A stretch of 64,000 nt of DNA from Bombilactobacillus bombi (GTDB taxonomy: Bacteria > Bacillota > Bacilli > Lactobacillales > Lactobacillaceae). Positions 1 through 9,697 of this stretch are shown in pieces. The notes beneath the pieces are model-generated. The model was not told the DNA's origin. It worked only from the letters and a program-made list of their open reading frames with translations, and made no database searches. A program made the position numbers and the translations under genes. Numbering within the stretch: position 1 is the first letter of the stretch; each line of letters begins with the position of its first letter. The stretch is from positions 62,001-126,000 of the forward strand of contig NZ_SCHP01000001.1 of the NCBI RefSeq assembly GCF_013607485.1, in the 5' to 3' direction.

Positions 1-625
1 GTAAGGGCGTCATGTTAAAGTAGTTCTTAAAAACTTTATTAGTATGCGAAACAGAAAATTGGGTTACGGCTTGCAATTGCTGATTAGTAATCTTCTGTGA
101 ATAATGGCGATGAATATAAGCCACTAAAGGCTGCACAATTGCCTTTTGCGAAAAAGTTAGCGGCGTTTGGGGAACTCTTTGTTGCAACAACAATAAAAAA
201 TTATAAATAATCTGAGATTGTAAAATAGTGGCGGCAGCATCATCTTGTTGAAAACAGTCATAATGCTCTTGCAAATATCCTGTGGTGGAAGCATCTAAAT
301 GAAAACGAGCAAAGGGTTGAGGAAATAGATAATTAACTATCGGTGCCGCCAAAGCCCCTGAAAAAGTTAAAAAGGCGGTCTGCCACGTTTGATTTGCCCA
401 CGGATAATATTGGTGAGCAACAAAGGGTGCTAACAATACACCTTCATGCGCTTTTAACAAAAAATGCTGTTGACCAATAATTATTTTTCCAACACCAGCT
501 TCTGTCTGCAGCCAATGATAAAAAGGATAACCGTGACTGCGTCTAACGGGCGTTTGGGTCCAATGATAGCCGACAGTTTCGCCGGACAATGGTAAAGTAG
601 TATTTAAGCGAGTTACAATCCGCAT
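1..625 (-). CDS. AraC-family transcriptional regulator (3' end cut by window edge)
   Basis: Translating the complementary strand from the ATG at 625 gives an open frame that runs off the left edge, about 208 codons. The N-terminal part looks like a cupin-type sugar-sensing domain (segments GVGKIIIGQQHFLLKAHEG and TAFLTFSGALAAPIV). It is followed by the first helices of an AraC/XylS DNA-binding domain (VAYIHRHYSQKITNQQLQAV, then FSVSHTNKVFKNYFNMTPL). A GGAGC Shine-Dalgarno lies just upstream of the ATG. It diverges from lacLM across about 190 bases, so it is probably the lactose/galactoside activator of that operon; this role is inferred from position. The second half of the HTH domain lies outside the window. 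Confidence 0.85.
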   Translation of the reverse strand, partial: MRIVTRLNTTLPLSGETVGYHWTQTPVRRSHGYPFYHWLQTEAGVGKIIIGQQHFLLKAHEGVLLAPFVAHQYYPWANQTWQTAFLTFSGALAAPIVNYLFPQPFARFHLDASTTGYLQEHYDCFQQDDAAATILQSQIIYNFLLLLQQRVPQTPLTFSQKAIVQPLVAYIHRHYSQKITNQQLQAVTQFSVSHTNKVFKNYFNMTPL

Positions 626-740
626 AGAATTTTTGCTCCTTTTATATAATCAACTAGACATATTTAAAATTTAGCAAAGACTAATTAAATAGTATTTAAT
701 ACGCTATCATTAAATTGCTTTTATGAATTAAAATCACCTA

Positions 741-755
741 TTTTAAGCGAAAATT
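741..755. promoter_or_regulatory. weak cre-like site in the AraC/lacL intergenic region
   Basis: The stretch TTTTAAGCGAAAATT has the AAnCG core of a CcpA site but departs from the consensus WTGNAANCGNWNNCW at two defined positions. It lies about 60 bases upstream of lacL, where carbon catabolite repression would be expected. A TATAAT hexamer at about 786-791 has no good -35 partner, which would fit an AraC-activated promoter. Confidence 0.3.
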
Positions 756-815
756 ATCATATTAAATTGCCAAATAGTCTTCTATAATTTACCTTAAAAA
801 TTAGGGAGGACAATC

Positions 816-2693
816 ATGCAGCCTAAATTATCTTGGCTAGATGACCCTGAAGTCTTTCGGGTTGGCCAACTAGAGGCCCACAGCGACCATCAATTTTTTC
901 AGAATATAACCGAATGTCAGCAAAATCAGAGCAGCTTCGTGCAATCATTAAATGGCACTTGGCAGTTTAAGTTTTCACCTAATCCCCAAGTGCGTCCAAG
1001 TAATTTTTACCAAGAAAGTTTTCAGGCCGATAATTTTGATACCATACAAGTTCCGCAACATATTGAATTAGCTGGCTTCAGCCAAATTCACTATATCAAC
1101 ACGTTTTATCCTTGGGAAGGTAAGCAATTTCGGCGGCCGCCTTATACATTGGAAAATGAGCAGCTAGAAGCAGGATTATTCAGCCAAAGCGCTGATAATC
1201 ACGTGGGTTCATACTTAAAGCGCTTTGACTTAAAACCTTCATTACAAAACAAAAAAATTCGTTTACGTTTTGAGGGGGTTGAAAGAGCTTTTTATGTGTG
1301 GCTAAACGGACATTTCTTAGGCTATGCCGAAGACAGTTTTACTCCGGCAGAATTTGATTTGACCCCGTATATAAAAAATAAAAATAACAAATTAGCCGTG
1401 GAAGTCTATAAATATAGTACCGCAGCTTTCATTGAAGACCAGGATTTTTTCCGCTTTTTCGGAATCTTTCGCGATGTTCAATTAATCGCCCAACCTTCAG
1501 TACACGTTGAAGATTTAACTATTAAGCCCACAGTAGACGCTGATGGAACTACCGGTAAAGTTCAGCTACAATTTAAAATTGCTCAATCGGACCCAGCAGA
1601 AATCAAAGTAGTTATTAAAGATCAGCAAGGTCAAGAAATTTTTAATACTCAAGCCAAGACCAACTCTCAACTTACTTTACCAGCGATTACTGTCAATGAC
1701 CTTCATCTCTGGTCCCATAACCAACCCTATTTATACCAACTAGAGTTATCCATACTTAAAGATAATACCGTTCAAGAAGTTGTACCTTACCAATTTGGAT
1801 TTCGCAAAATTGAAATTAAAAATAAAGTAATTTATTTAAATAACAAACGTCTCATTATTAAGGGAGTTAACCGCCACGAATGGAACGCTCATAGTGGCCG
1901 AGTAATTTCTAAAAATGATATGTTGGAAGATTTGGCAATTATGCAAGCCAATAATATTAATGCTGTTCGTACTTCGCATTATCCTAATCAAATCTACTGG
2001 TATCATCTATGCGATCAAAAAGGCATTTACGTCATGGCCGAAAACAATCTCGAATCACATGGATCTTGGCAAAAAAACAACGAGATTGAACCCTCTTATA
2101 ATGTACCTGGATCCTTACCGCAATGGAAAATGGCTGTTTTAGATCGTGCCCGCAATAATTATGAATTACTGAAAAATCACCCTAGTATTATTTTTTGGTC
2201 ATTGGGTAATGAATCCTTTGCTGGAACCAACCTCGTAGCGATGCAGCAGTACTATCAAAGTGTTGATGATAGTCGACTCATTCACTATGAAGGAGTGGTT
2301 AATAACCGCAAATATGAAAAGGAACTTTCCGATGTTGAAAGCCGGATGTATGCATCTCCGCAAGATATCGTGGACTATTTAGAAAATAATCCAACTAAAC
2401 CCTTTATCCTTTGCGAATATATGCATAGTATGGGCAATTCCGTCGGCGGACTGCAGTCATACATGGATCTATTGGAAAAATATCCTCAATTTCAAGGAGG
2501 ATTTATCTGGGATTTCATTGATCAAGCCTTATGGGTAAAAGATGAAGCCACCGGTAAGATGGTTTTACGCTACGGAGGCGATTTTGACGATCGCGTCTCC
2601 GATTATGAATTTTCCGGTGATGGCCTATTATTTGCGAATCGCCAACCCAAACCCGCTTTACAGGAGGTTAAATATTACTATGGCAAAGAATAA
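816..2693 (+). CDS. lacL: beta-galactosidase large subunit LacL
   Basis: This 625-residue protein is the large chain of the heterodimeric GH2 beta-galactosidase typical of lactobacilli; with LacM it hydrolyses lactose in the cytoplasm. The N-terminal sugar-binding jelly-roll is followed by a beta-sandwich and the TIM barrel. The acid/base glutamate lies in SLGNES near residue 466 and the nucleophile in [12 protein letters not shown] near residue 535. The start is supported by AGGGAGG five to six bases upstream. The gene ends inside the lacM start region, so the two overlap by 14 bases and are probably translationally coupled. Length and division point match the family, and no frameshift is seen. 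Confidence 0.96.
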   Translation: MQPKLSWLDDPEVFRVGQLEAHSDHQFFQNITECQQNQSSFVQSLNGTWQFKFSPNPQVRPSNFYQESFQADNFDTIQVPQHIELAGFSQIHYINTFYPWEGKQFRRPPYTLENEQLEAGLFSQSADNHVGSYLKRFDLKPSLQNKKIRLRFEGVERAFYVWLNGHFLGYAEDSFTPAEFDLTPYIKNKNNKLAVEVYKYSTAAFIEDQDFFRFFGIFRDVQLIAQPSVHVEDLTIKPTVDADGTTGKVQLQFKIAQSDPAEIKVVIKDQQGQEIFNTQAKTNSQLTLPAITVNDLHLWSHNQPYLYQLELSILKDNTVQEVVPYQFGFRKIEIKNKVIYLNNKRLIIKGVNRHEWNAHSGRVISKNDMLEDLAIMQANNINAVRTSHYPNQIYWYHLCDQKGIYVMAENNLESHGSWQKNNEIEPSYNVPGSLPQWKMAVLDRARNNYELLKNHPSIIFWSLGNESFAGTNLVAMQQYYQSVDDSRLIHYEGVVNNRKYEKELSDVESRMYASPQDIVDYLENNPTKPFILCEYMHSMGNSVGGLQSYMDLLEKYPQFQGGFIWDFIDQALWVKDEATGKMVLRYGGDFDDRVSDYEFSGDGLLFANRQPKPALQEVKYYYGKE

Positions 2694-3642
2694 TTTGCGG
2701 ATTATTTATGGAGACGGTACTTTAGGGCTAAGCGGCAAGAACTTCCGCTATATCTTTAATTATGCGCGGGGCGGATTGGAATCTTTAGTTATAAACCAAC
2801 GAGAATGGCTTTATCGCGAACCCTTACCGACCTTCTGGCGAGCAACGACCGATAATGATCGGGGCAATGGCTTTTCTAAAAAAGCTTTGCAATGGCTTGG
2901 AGCGGACCAATTTATCAATGTTAAAGATATTGCCATACAAGTCAATCATCAACCGATTTCCCTACCATTACCCCCGCAAAATAATGGTTATTCCAATCAA
3001 GAATGGGCGCAAGAAGTTAAAATTATTTTTACGTATCAAACTCTTACCATCCCATCTACTTATGTTACTGTCAGCTATCAAGTTGACGCAGGCGGTGAAT
3101 TAGATGTTGACGTACATTATTATGGCAACTCCAAATTACCTGAATTGCCCGTTTTTGGTTTACGTTTTTTGATCCCAACAACTGCTTTATGGTACGAATA
3201 TGATGGCTTAGCCGGCGAAACTTATCCCGACCGGATGGCTGGCGGCAAACATGGGACTTATCATATCAGCGGTCTACCCGTAACACCTTATTTAGTCCCA
3301 CAAGACTGTGGTGTTCATATGCAGACAACCCGACTAACAATAGCCCGCAACACTGTTAAAAATAACATTCATACCAAAATTGAGCCTTTTTACCTTTCAA
3401 TAATCAATCAAAAAACTCCTTTTGCTTTTAGCTGTTTGCCCTATACTGCTGAAGAATTAGAAAATGCCACCCATCAAGAAGAACTGCCACCAATTCGCCG
3501 AACAGTCCTCAATATCTTCGGCGCTGTCCGTGGCGTCGGTGGTATTGACAGTTGGGGTAGTGATGTCGAAGAAGCTTATCATATCTCCGCAGCTAAAGAT
3601 ATTCAATTTTCCTTTAAAATTATTGGTAAAAATATTAATTAA
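2680..3642 (+). CDS. lacM: beta-galactosidase small subunit LacM
   Basis: This 320-residue protein is the C-terminal 'Bgal small chain' domain that completes the LacL active site. The segment [13 protein letters not shown] near residue 50 is the family signature. The frame is open further upstream (to 2542) within lacL, but the ATG at 2680 is preceded by AGGAGG at 2662-2667 and gives the usual length for LacM. It is co-transcribed with lacL and followed at once by a terminator. Confidence 0.95.
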   Translation: MAKNNLRIIYGDGTLGLSGKNFRYIFNYARGGLESLVINQREWLYREPLPTFWRATTDNDRGNGFSKKALQWLGADQFINVKDIAIQVNHQPISLPLPPQNNGYSNQEWAQEVKIIFTYQTLTIPSTYVTVSYQVDAGGELDVDVHYYGNSKLPELPVFGLRFLIPTTALWYEYDGLAGETYPDRMAGGKHGTYHISGLPVTPYLVPQDCGVHMQTTRLTIARNTVKNNIHTKIEPFYLSIINQKTPFAFSCLPYTAEELENATHQEELPPIRRTVLNIFGAVRGVGGIDSWGSDVEEAYHISAAKDIQFSFKIIGKNIN

Positions 3643-3679
3643 TATTTCTAAAACAATTCTACTATTTAGTTAATCTTGA

Positions 3680-3716
3680 AAAAGAGTTGGAACTAGTTTT
3701 TCCCAGCTCTTTTTTT
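3680..3716 (+). terminator. Rho-independent terminator of lacLM
   Basis: The arms AAAGAGTTGG and CCAGCTCTTT pair (one G-U) around a short T-rich loop and run into seven T residues. It is placed 38 bases after the lacM stop. Confidence 0.85.
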
Positions 3717-3815
3717 AGTATTTAATTTTGCCAGCTCTTCTTAATAAACTTTAGTTGTAATAACTTTTTATGTCTTTAAAAAAGTACTAGTATTTGTAAG
3801 TAAAGGAGGATTCCA

Positions 3816-4664
3816 ATGAAAAATGTGACTATTAATCAACAAATACTGCCAGCTTTGGGCATTGGCACCTGGGAAATGGGTGAAAATCCCCAAACTTTCA
3901 ATACCGAAATTGCTGCTATTCGAACGGCTCTAGATGCAGGCTTACGGGTTATCGACACTGCTGAAATGTACGGCAACGGACAAGCAGAACGCTTAGTCGG
4001 TCAGGCCATTCAGTCATATGAGCGTTCCCAGCTCTTTATTATTTCCAAAGTATTGCCACAAAATGCTTCCGCCCGCAAAATGCGCCGTAGTTTAGCCGCC
4101 AGCTTAAAGCGATTAAGAACTGATTATCTTGATCTGTACCTTTACCATTGGCGGGGATCAGTGCCTTTAGCAGAAACCATCGCTACTCTGCAAGCCCTCC
4201 AAGACGAAGGGAAAATCCGCGCCTGGGGTGTATCTAACTTTGATCTAGAAGATATGCAAGAGCTTTGGCAGTTACCCCAAGGAAATAATGTAGCAGTTAA
4301 TGAAGACTTATACAATTTAGAGACTCGCGGAATTGAATATAGCCTCTTGCCTTGGCAAAAGCAACATCAAATACCCTTAATTGCTTATAGTCCATTAGGC
4401 CGTGGCCCGATTTTAGGCAATAAAATGGCCCAAAATCCTGCTGTTATCAAAGTTGCTCAGAAACATCAAGCCACCGTCTACCAAATCTTATTAGCCTGGG
4501 TAATCCAACAGCCACAAATATTAGCGATTCCTAAAAGCAGCAGCCCTAAACATTGGCAGGATAACCTCCAAGCTTTACAAATCAAATTAGCTCCTGCTGA
4601 TTTAAAAATTCTAGAGCAAGCTTATCCTAAACCTGAACATAAAGAACCCTTAGCTATTTATTAA
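3816..4664 (+). CDS. aldo/keto reductase
   Basis: A 282-residue soluble NAD(P)H-dependent oxidoreductase of the AKR superfamily (TIM barrel). The tetrad residues are visible: Asp and Tyr in VIDTAEMYGNG (about residues 44-54), Lys in IISKVLP, and His in YLYHWRG. The cofactor-binding end is recognisable in AIPKSSSPKHWQDN. It starts at an ATG behind AAGGAGGA. It is a single-gene unit with terminators on both sides; the substrate cannot be deduced. The short C-terminus resembles YeaE/MpoE-like AKRs rather than the long Tas type. Confidence 0.88.
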   Translation: MKNVTINQQILPALGIGTWEMGENPQTFNTEIAAIRTALDAGLRVIDTAEMYGNGQAERLVGQAIQSYERSQLFIISKVLPQNASARKMRRSLAASLKRLRTDYLDLYLYHWRGSVPLAETIATLQALQDEGKIRAWGVSNFDLEDMQELWQLPQGNNVAVNEDLYNLETRGIEYSLLPWQKQHQIPLIAYSPLGRGPILGNKMAQNPAVIKVAQKHQATVYQILLAWVIQQPQILAIPKSSSPKHWQDNLQALQIKLAPADLKILEQAYPKPEHKEPLAIY

Positions 4665-4671
4665 TGAATTC

Positions 4672-4710
4672 AAAAAAGAGCGAAGACAATGATTGTCTTC
4701 GCTCTTTTAA
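4672..4710. terminator. bidirectional terminator between AKR gene and MFS gene
   Basis: A long stem, AAAAGAGCGAAGACAA paired with TTGTCTTCGCTCTTTT, has A residues on one side and T residues on the other. It can serve the + strand reductase and the converging - strand transporter gene. Confidence 0.9.
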
Positions 4711-4787
4711 AACTGTGCTATAACTTTGATACTATGCCAAATTACTCAAATAAATTAAAATTTTATTTAGATAATGCTCCCTATACT

Positions 4788-6023
4788 TTACGCCAATTTC
4801 CGCAAGTTGGAAATTGTCAACATAACAATAAAGCTCAAAACATATAAGGCCGCCAAGAATCCCATGACCACAATTAAAGTATAATGGTCCATCAAAAATC
4901 CAATCACCACTGAAGAAAAACCACCAATGGCTCGACCGACATTGACAATGACATTATTGGCTGTGGAGCGAATTTCTGTTGGATATAAGCGACTGATAAT
5001 TGCTCCGTAGCCCCCGAACATTCCATTAGAAAAGAACCCTAAAACTGCCCCAGCAAATAGCATTGTCACTTCATTAAAGACTAAAGTAATTCCAAAAACT
5101 GATAAAGCAGAAGCAATAAGAAAAATGCCAAAAGCTTTACGTGGACCAAAGTAGTCTAAAATTCGGCCAAAAGTCATCATTCCCACGCTCATGCCGATAA
5201 TAGTAGCAATCATCCATAAGGAAGAACCTGCTACGCTTAAGCCCAATTTTTTCTGCATAATTGTTGGCAGCCAATTCATCAAGCCAAAATAACCCGCTAT
5301 TTGCACAACCACCATAAACATTAAAGAAACAGTCTGAACCCCTAAAGTCCAAGATTGGAAAAGTGTTTTGACTTTAACCTTTTTCTTAGCCGCAGGCTGG
5401 GTTTTTTGTAAAGCAATATATTCATCACTTTCATGCACATGTTTACGAATAAAATATGTTAATACCACCGGAATAACACCTAGTAAAAACAAGGCCCGCC
5501 AGCCTAGCGCTGGAATAATCATGGCGGCACCAATAGCGGCTAAAATTGAGCCAATCTGGCCGCCAATGGCAGCTATTGATGTCATCGTCCCAATATGGCG
5601 CTGATCAAAATTTTCAGCAATGAGGGTAATTCCCACTCCATATTCGCCCCCAGCACCAATCCCGGCTAAAAAGCGAAAAATATAAATCATTGTAATGTTA
5701 TGTGCCCAATACATGGCAGCTGTCGCCACTGCAAAAATAAAGATAGTGTAAGAAAAAGTTTTAACGCGGCCATAGCGATCGCCAATAAGGCCAAATAAAA
5801 CACCACCCGCTAACATTCCCAAATTAGTGATTGACGAAATCAAACCTGCTTGAGCTCCCTGCAAATGTAGGCTAGCAGCAATTGAAGAAAGCGCAAAGGA
5901 TAGAAACATCACATCCATATTCTCCAAGGCAAAACCTGCCGAGGTTGAAGCAATCGTCCATTTTTGGTTAGAAGTTAGCGCGTGGCTTTTTGTTTGTGTT
6001 TGCTGTGTTACTACTGATTCCAT
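4788..6023 (-). CDS. MFS transporter, 12-TM metabolite:H+ symporter type
   Basis: A 411-residue polytopic membrane protein of the major facilitator superfamily. The loop 2-3 signature GDRYGRVK and its weaker repeat GRILDYFGPRKA mark the two six-helix halves, joined by a charged linker (KTQPAAKKKVKVK). The overall pattern resembles the aromatic acid/sialic acid symporter branch, but the substrate cannot be read from sequence. The frame is open to 6104, but the ATG at 6023 is preceded by GGAGGG at ideal distance and gives a typical short N-terminus. It diverges from pyrFE. Confidence 0.85.
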   Translation of the reverse strand: MESVVTQQTQTKSHALTSNQKWTIASTSAGFALENMDVMFLSFALSSIAASLHLQGAQAGLISSITNLGMLAGGVLFGLIGDRYGRVKTFSYTIFIFAVATAAMYWAHNITMIYIFRFLAGIGAGGEYGVGITLIAENFDQRHIGTMTSIAAIGGQIGSILAAIGAAMIIPALGWRALFLLGVIPVVLTYFIRKHVHESDEYIALQKTQPAAKKKVKVKTLFQSWTLGVQTVSLMFMVVVQIAGYFGLMNWLPTIMQKKLGLSVAGSSLWMIATIIGMSVGMMTFGRILDYFGPRKAFGIFLIASALSVFGITLVFNEVTMLFAGAVLGFFSNGMFGGYGAIISRLYPTEIRSTANNVIVNVGRAIGGFSSVVIGFLMDHYTLIVVMGFLAALYVLSFIVMLTISNLRKLA

Positions 6024-6154
6024 AATTTCCCTCCAAAATGAATGCTCGCAGACATTCGTTATTTTTTCTGGCACTGCAATTAAATTGTTTGTATTATTAC
6101 ACAAAGTTAAAAAAATAGCAACGCTAATTTAAAAAAACAATTTATTATTCGTAT

Positions 6155-6183
6155 TTGACGAATTATCAAAAATAGTTTAAGCT
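6155..6183 (+). promoter_or_regulatory. probable sigma-A promoter of pyrFE
   Basis: TTGACG (6155-6160) is separated by 17 bases from TAAGCT (6178-6183). The predicted leader is only about 30 bases. It is too short to hold a PyrR attenuator, and no CNGNGA hexaloop hairpin is present. Confidence 0.5.
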
Positions 6184-6216
6184 GACTCCAGCAAATTTGA
6201 AGAAGGGTGGTTAATT

Positions 6217-6927
6217 ATGGGTCCTGTTTTTATTGCTTTAGATTTTGGAGAATTAAAGGCAGTTCAAAAATTTTTAGATTTGTTTCCTAATACTGACCAA
6301 TTAGCAGTTAAAGTGGGCATGGAGTTATATTATTCTCAAGGTCCAGCCATTATAAAATATTTACAAGCGCAAAAAGTACAAATATTTTTGGATTTAAAAT
6401 TGTACGACATTCCTAACACCGTGGAACAAGCGGCTTATCAATTAGCACTCCAAAAAATTGATTACTTGACTATTCATGCTGCGGGTGGCTCCAAAATGAT
6501 TCAAAGTGCCAAGGCCGGCCTAATTCGCGGCAGCCAAGAACAACATCAAGCTGTCCCCAAATTATTGGCAATCACCAAGTTAACTTCATTTTCTCAAACT
6601 CAAATGCAAAAAGAACAACAAATTGCTGCCACTTTACCCCAAGCGGTCAGTCATCTAGCCCAGTTAGCCCAACAAAATGGTGCTGATGGGGTCATTTGTT
6701 CTGCTCAAGAAAATCAAATTATTCACCAAGTAACACAGCCAAACTTTTTATGCATCAATCCTGGCATTCGGCTGGCGGATAATTCTGCTGATGATCAGGA
6801 GCGGATTGCAACTCCCAGCAAGGCTAAAGCTTGGGGAAGTAACGGTTTGGTTATAGGCCGGCCTATTACTAAAGCTAATGATCCTGTAGCCGTTTATCAG
6901 CAAATTTTAAAACAATGGAGGAACTAA
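6217..6927 (+). CDS. pyrF: orotidine 5'-phosphate decarboxylase
   Basis: A 236-residue enzyme for the last step of UMP synthesis (OMP to UMP). The catalytic DLKLYDIPNTV motif lies at about residues 63-73. The phosphate-binding end NPGIRLADNSADDQ and VIGRPI are intact. The ATG follows AGAAGGGTGG. pyrE starts two bases after the stop. The other pyrimidine genes (pyrB, C, AA, AB, D) are not in the window, so FE is separated from the usual cluster or the rest lies elsewhere. Confidence 0.96.
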   Translation: MGPVFIALDFGELKAVQKFLDLFPNTDQLAVKVGMELYYSQGPAIIKYLQAQKVQIFLDLKLYDIPNTVEQAAYQLALQKIDYLTIHAAGGSKMIQSAKAGLIRGSQEQHQAVPKLLAITKLTSFSQTQMQKEQQIAATLPQAVSHLAQLAQQNGADGVICSAQENQIIHQVTQPNFLCINPGIRLADNSADDQERIATPSKAKAWGSNGLVIGRPITKANDPVAVYQQILKQWRN

Positions 6928-6929
6928 TT

Positions 6930-7556
6930 ATGACAACTATGGCAGAACAAATCGCTCAAGATTTACTCAAAATTAAGGCCGTTACACTTAGCCCACAAGC
7001 ACCTTTTACCTGGGCCAGTGGCTTAAAAGCTCCAATTTATACAGATAATCGCCAAACAATTGCTTTTCCAGAAGTGCGCAATCACATTGCTAACGGTTTA
7101 GCACAACTTATCCAGCAATTTTACCCGCAAGCCACTGTCATTGCCGGGGTAGCCACAGCCGGCATCCCGCATGCCGCTTTAGTAGCAGACCGCTTAAATT
7201 TACCCTTGAGCTATGTGCGCCCTAAACCTAAGGATCATGGAGCAGGCAAGCAAGTAGAAGGCCAACTAAAAGAAGATGATCAAGTAGTCTTAATTGATGA
7301 CTTGATATCAACTGGTGGCAGTGTCTTAAACGCGGCCAAGGCTATTCCTAAAAAAGCTCACATTCTTGGTGTAGCGGCAATTTTTAGTTACGATTTGCCG
7401 GACAGCCAAGCCAACTTTCAACAAGCCCAAGTTCCCCTAAAGACGCTCACCGATTATCCAACCTTGATTGCCACAGCACAACAACAAAATCAGATTACAC
7501 AACAAGAATTAGAATTATTACAAAAATGGCATCAAGATCCGCATAATTGGCATTAA
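6930..7556 (+). CDS. pyrE: orotate phosphoribosyltransferase
   Basis: A 208-residue enzyme converting orotate and PRPP to OMP. The PRPP-binding signature VVLIDDLISTGGS is present, together with the mobile-loop segment RPKPKDHGAGKQVEG. The frame extends back to 6915 inside pyrF, but GGAGG at 6917-6921 points to the ATG at 6930. It is co-transcribed with pyrF. Its TAA shares the palindromic TTAA with the stop codon of the converging phosphatase gene, and no terminator separates them. Confidence 0.95.
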   Translation: MTTMAEQIAQDLLKIKAVTLSPQAPFTWASGLKAPIYTDNRQTIAFPEVRNHIANGLAQLIQQFYPQATVIAGVATAGIPHAALVADRLNLPLSYVRPKPKDHGAGKQVEGQLKEDDQVVLIDDLISTGGSVLNAAKAIPKKAHILGVAAIFSYDLPDSQANFQQAQVPLKTLTDYPTLIATAQQQNQITQQELELLQKWHQDPHNWH

Positions 7557-8176
7557 CGCAAGAAAAACTCCGCCGGTGCTACACGGTTGTAATACCGCAA
7601 AAAGGCTTTGCCGGTCTGTTCTTCAGCAGCCAAGCTAATCACTCCAGCATTGCGGACTTGCATAACTTGACTAATATCCGGAATTCCCAAAACTGTTTGA
7701 ACTAAGGAACGGGACACTGTACCATGACAGACTACTAAAATTGAATTATCACGGTTATTAGTCACTAAATCCTGCCAAAAATTACTTAGACGCAGGGATA
7801 AATGCTGGTAAGATTCACCATTGCAAAAATCACTATAGTTATCCCGTAAGTATCCTTGATCATCAAAAGCCTGAGGATATTGGGCTTGTACTTGATCTGC
7901 CAGTAATCCATCCCAATCGCCGTAGTCGATTTCTTGCAGACGCTCGTCTACTTCAATTTTACAATGACCATCATTGACAATTTGAGCAGTTTGAAAAGCT
8001 CGCTTCATGGGACTAGAGTAAACTCGAGCAATCTTGGACATGTCAAAACTTTCATGTAAAGCCTGCGCTTGAAGTTGCCCCGTTTGATTTAAAGGCAAAT
8101 CAGTTGAAGCCCCATTAATTTTGCCGTCTTTATTTGTATCAGTTTCTCCATGGCGCACGATGTACACATTAATCAT
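7553..8176 (-). CDS. histidine phosphatase family protein (phosphoglycerate mutase-like)
   Basis: A 207-residue protein of the RHG superfamily. The phospho-accepting His is in YIVRHGETDTN near residue 8, the second His in VVCHGTVSR near residue 150, and conserved arginines flank them. Such small members are usually broad phosphatases rather than glycolytic mutases; the substrate is unknown. It converges on pyrE with a 4-base overlap and diverges from the uracil permease gene. A GGAGTGGATTG sequence precedes the ATG. Confidence 0.86.
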   Translation of the reverse strand: MINVYIVRHGETDTNKDGKINGASTDLPLNQTGQLQAQALHESFDMSKIARVYSSPMKRAFQTAQIVNDGHCKIEVDERLQEIDYGDWDGLLADQVQAQYPQAFDDQGYLRDNYSDFCNGESYQHLSLRLSNFWQDLVTNNRDNSILVVCHGTVSRSLVQTVLGIPDISQVMQVRNAGVISLAAEEQTGKAFLRYYNRVAPAEFFLR

Positions 8177-8200
8177 TCAATCCACTCCTAAAATATTTTA

Positions 8201-8229
8201 TTGACAACTTACACAATTAGTTTTATTAT
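8201..8229 (+). promoter_or_regulatory. sigma-A promoter of the uracil permease transcript
   Basis: TTGACA (8201-8206), 17-base spacer and TATTAT (8224-8229), close to consensus. Transcription would start about ten bases before the PyrR-type hairpin. Confidence 0.8.
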
Positions 8230-8241
8230 AGCAAAAATACA

Positions 8242-8275
8242 TCCTTTAACGATAGTTCTGTGAAACTATGAAGGA
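8242..8275 (+). promoter_or_regulatory. PyrR-binding RNA hairpin (anti-antiterminator)
   Basis: The outer arms TCCTT and AAGGA enclose an asymmetric bulge (TAACG against G) and the upper stem ATAGTT/AACTAT. The stem is capped by the hexaloop CTGTGA at 8258-8263. The bulged stem with a CNGNGA hexaloop is the known PyrR recognition element of Firmicutes. With UMP or UTP present, PyrR binding would favour the terminator that follows. Confidence 0.85.
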
Positions 8276-8298
8276 ATTGCTAAGAGAAGATATTAGTG

Positions 8299-8332
8299 AA
8301 CCCTCAAAGTCACAGACTTTGGGGGTTTTTAT
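8299..8332 (+). terminator. attenuator terminator upstream of the uracil permease gene
   Basis: AACCCTCAAAGTC pairs with GACTTTGGGGGTT (one G-U) and ends in TTTTTATT. It sits between the PyrR hairpin and the start codon, as expected for pyrimidine-controlled attenuation. Confidence 0.88.
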
Positions 8333-8345
8333 TATGGAGGGTAAA

Positions 8346-9611
8346 ATGCCGACAGAAAGAGATATTTTAATGGACATTCCACAACGTCCCAGTTGGGGCC
8401 ATTGGTTGGGGTTATCAGTGCAACATTTATTTGCCATGTTTGGTTCGACAGTTTTGGTTCCCATTTTAGTGGGACTTAATCCTGGGATTGCTCTATTTAG
8501 TTCTGGAGTCGGGACGTTGTTATATATACTGATTACCAAAGGCAAAATTCCCGCTTACATGAGTTCCAGTTTTTCTTTTATTGTACCCATGGTAGCTTTA
8601 ATGAAAACTGTGGGCTACCCCGGAATTGCCCAAGGCACCGTTGCAGTCGGCTTAGTTTATCTTATCACTGCCTTAATTGTTGGTCTGATTGGTTCAAATT
8701 GGATTGATAAGGCTTTACCGCCTATTGTAGTCGGCCCTATCATTATGGTCATTGGCCTTTCTCTAGCGGGGACGGCCGCAAAAGATGCCACAATGAACGG
8801 CAGCCATTACGATATTAAATATTTCATCGTTGCGTTAGCCACAGCGTTAATTACAGTGTTCTTTAATATGTATCTCAAGGGTTTTTGGAGTCAAGTAGCT
8901 ATTTTATTAGGCATTATCGTTGGTTATTTTATTGCTGTTTTATGCGGATTAGTTGATTTCAAGCCCATTGCTCAAACGCCTTGGTTTCAAGTGCCGAATT
9001 TTCAAATCCCTGGTATTAGCTATCATCTACACTTTTATTGGGGCGCTATCTTGAGTCTAGCACCGATTGCCTTTGTAACTATGACAGAACACATGGGCCA
9101 CATCATGGTTCTTGATGGTTTGACTCATCGCAACTTTTTTAAAGATCCGGGCTTGAATCATACTCTGGCCGGCGATGGAACTGCTTCAATTATTGCAGGA
9201 TTAATTGGTGGACCTGCTATCACTAGTTATGGCGAAAATATTGGCGTGATGGCCATTACCAAAATCTATAGTGTCTGGGTAATTGGAGGAGCGGCGGCTT
9301 TAGCAATGATTTTTGGATTTATTGGCAAATTAAGTGCATTAATCCAAAGTATCCCTTCTCCAGTTATTGGTGGCATTAGCTTCTTATTATTTGGAGTGAT
9401 TGCTTCTAGTGGACTGAGAATTTTAATTGATAATCACATTGATTTTAACCAAAAACGTAATCTAATGATTGGTTCTCTTATTTTAGTCATTGGAATCGGC
9501 AACGCCTACCTACAGCTGGGACAATATCAATTTTCCGGCCTAGCTGTAGCAACTGTTTTAGGAATTGTCTTAAATCTGATTTTGCCACAAAAAGCTGCTA
9601 GCGAGAAATAA
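8346..9611 (+). CDS. pyrP: uracil permease (NCS2 family)
   Basis: A 421-residue nucleobase:cation symporter-2 protein. The N-terminal segment GLSVQHLFAMFGSTVLVPIL and the signature GDGTASIIAGLIGGPAITSY followed by ENIGVMAITKI are characteristic of uracil permeases. The frame is open from 8268, but that start lies inside the attenuator. The ATG at 8346, behind GGAGGG, gives the normal short N-terminus (MPTERDILMDIP). The PyrR leader supports uracil as substrate. It is a single-gene unit with its own terminator. uraA is a synonym. Confidence 0.92.
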   Translation: MPTERDILMDIPQRPSWGHWLGLSVQHLFAMFGSTVLVPILVGLNPGIALFSSGVGTLLYILITKGKIPAYMSSSFSFIVPMVALMKTVGYPGIAQGTVAVGLVYLITALIVGLIGSNWIDKALPPIVVGPIIMVIGLSLAGTAAKDATMNGSHYDIKYFIVALATALITVFFNMYLKGFWSQVAILLGIIVGYFIAVLCGLVDFKPIAQTPWFQVPNFQIPGISYHLHFYWGAILSLAPIAFVTMTEHMGHIMVLDGLTHRNFFKDPGLNHTLAGDGTASIIAGLIGGPAITSYGENIGVMAITKIYSVWVIGGAAALAMIFGFIGKLSALIQSIPSPVIGGISFLLFGVIASSGLRILIDNHIDFNQKRNLMIGSLILVIGIGNAYLQLGQYQFSGLAVATVLGIVLNLILPQKAASEK

Positions 9612-9627
9612 GCTTTTAATATTAACA

Positions 9628-9665
9628 AGGGGGTGAAGACATAATATTGTCTTCACCCCTATTCT
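9628..9665. terminator. terminator after uracil permease, possibly bidirectional
   Basis: AGGGGTGAAGAC pairs with GTCTTCACCCCT around an AT-rich loop. It lies between the permease and the converging pseudogene. Confidence 0.85.
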
Positions 9666-9697
9666 TTCGGTGGTTTTTTAAATAAGCAAGGTTGGGC

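Noticed and set aside
2542-2679. Longer lacM starting inside lacL
   Set aside because: The ATG at 2680 has an exact AGGAGG and yields the normal LacM length; the extension is a shadow of lacL coding sequence.
8268-8345. N-terminal extension of the uracil permease frame
   Set aside because: It lies inside the PyrR hairpin and attenuator terminator, has no Shine-Dalgarno, and would add about 26 residues not expected in this family.
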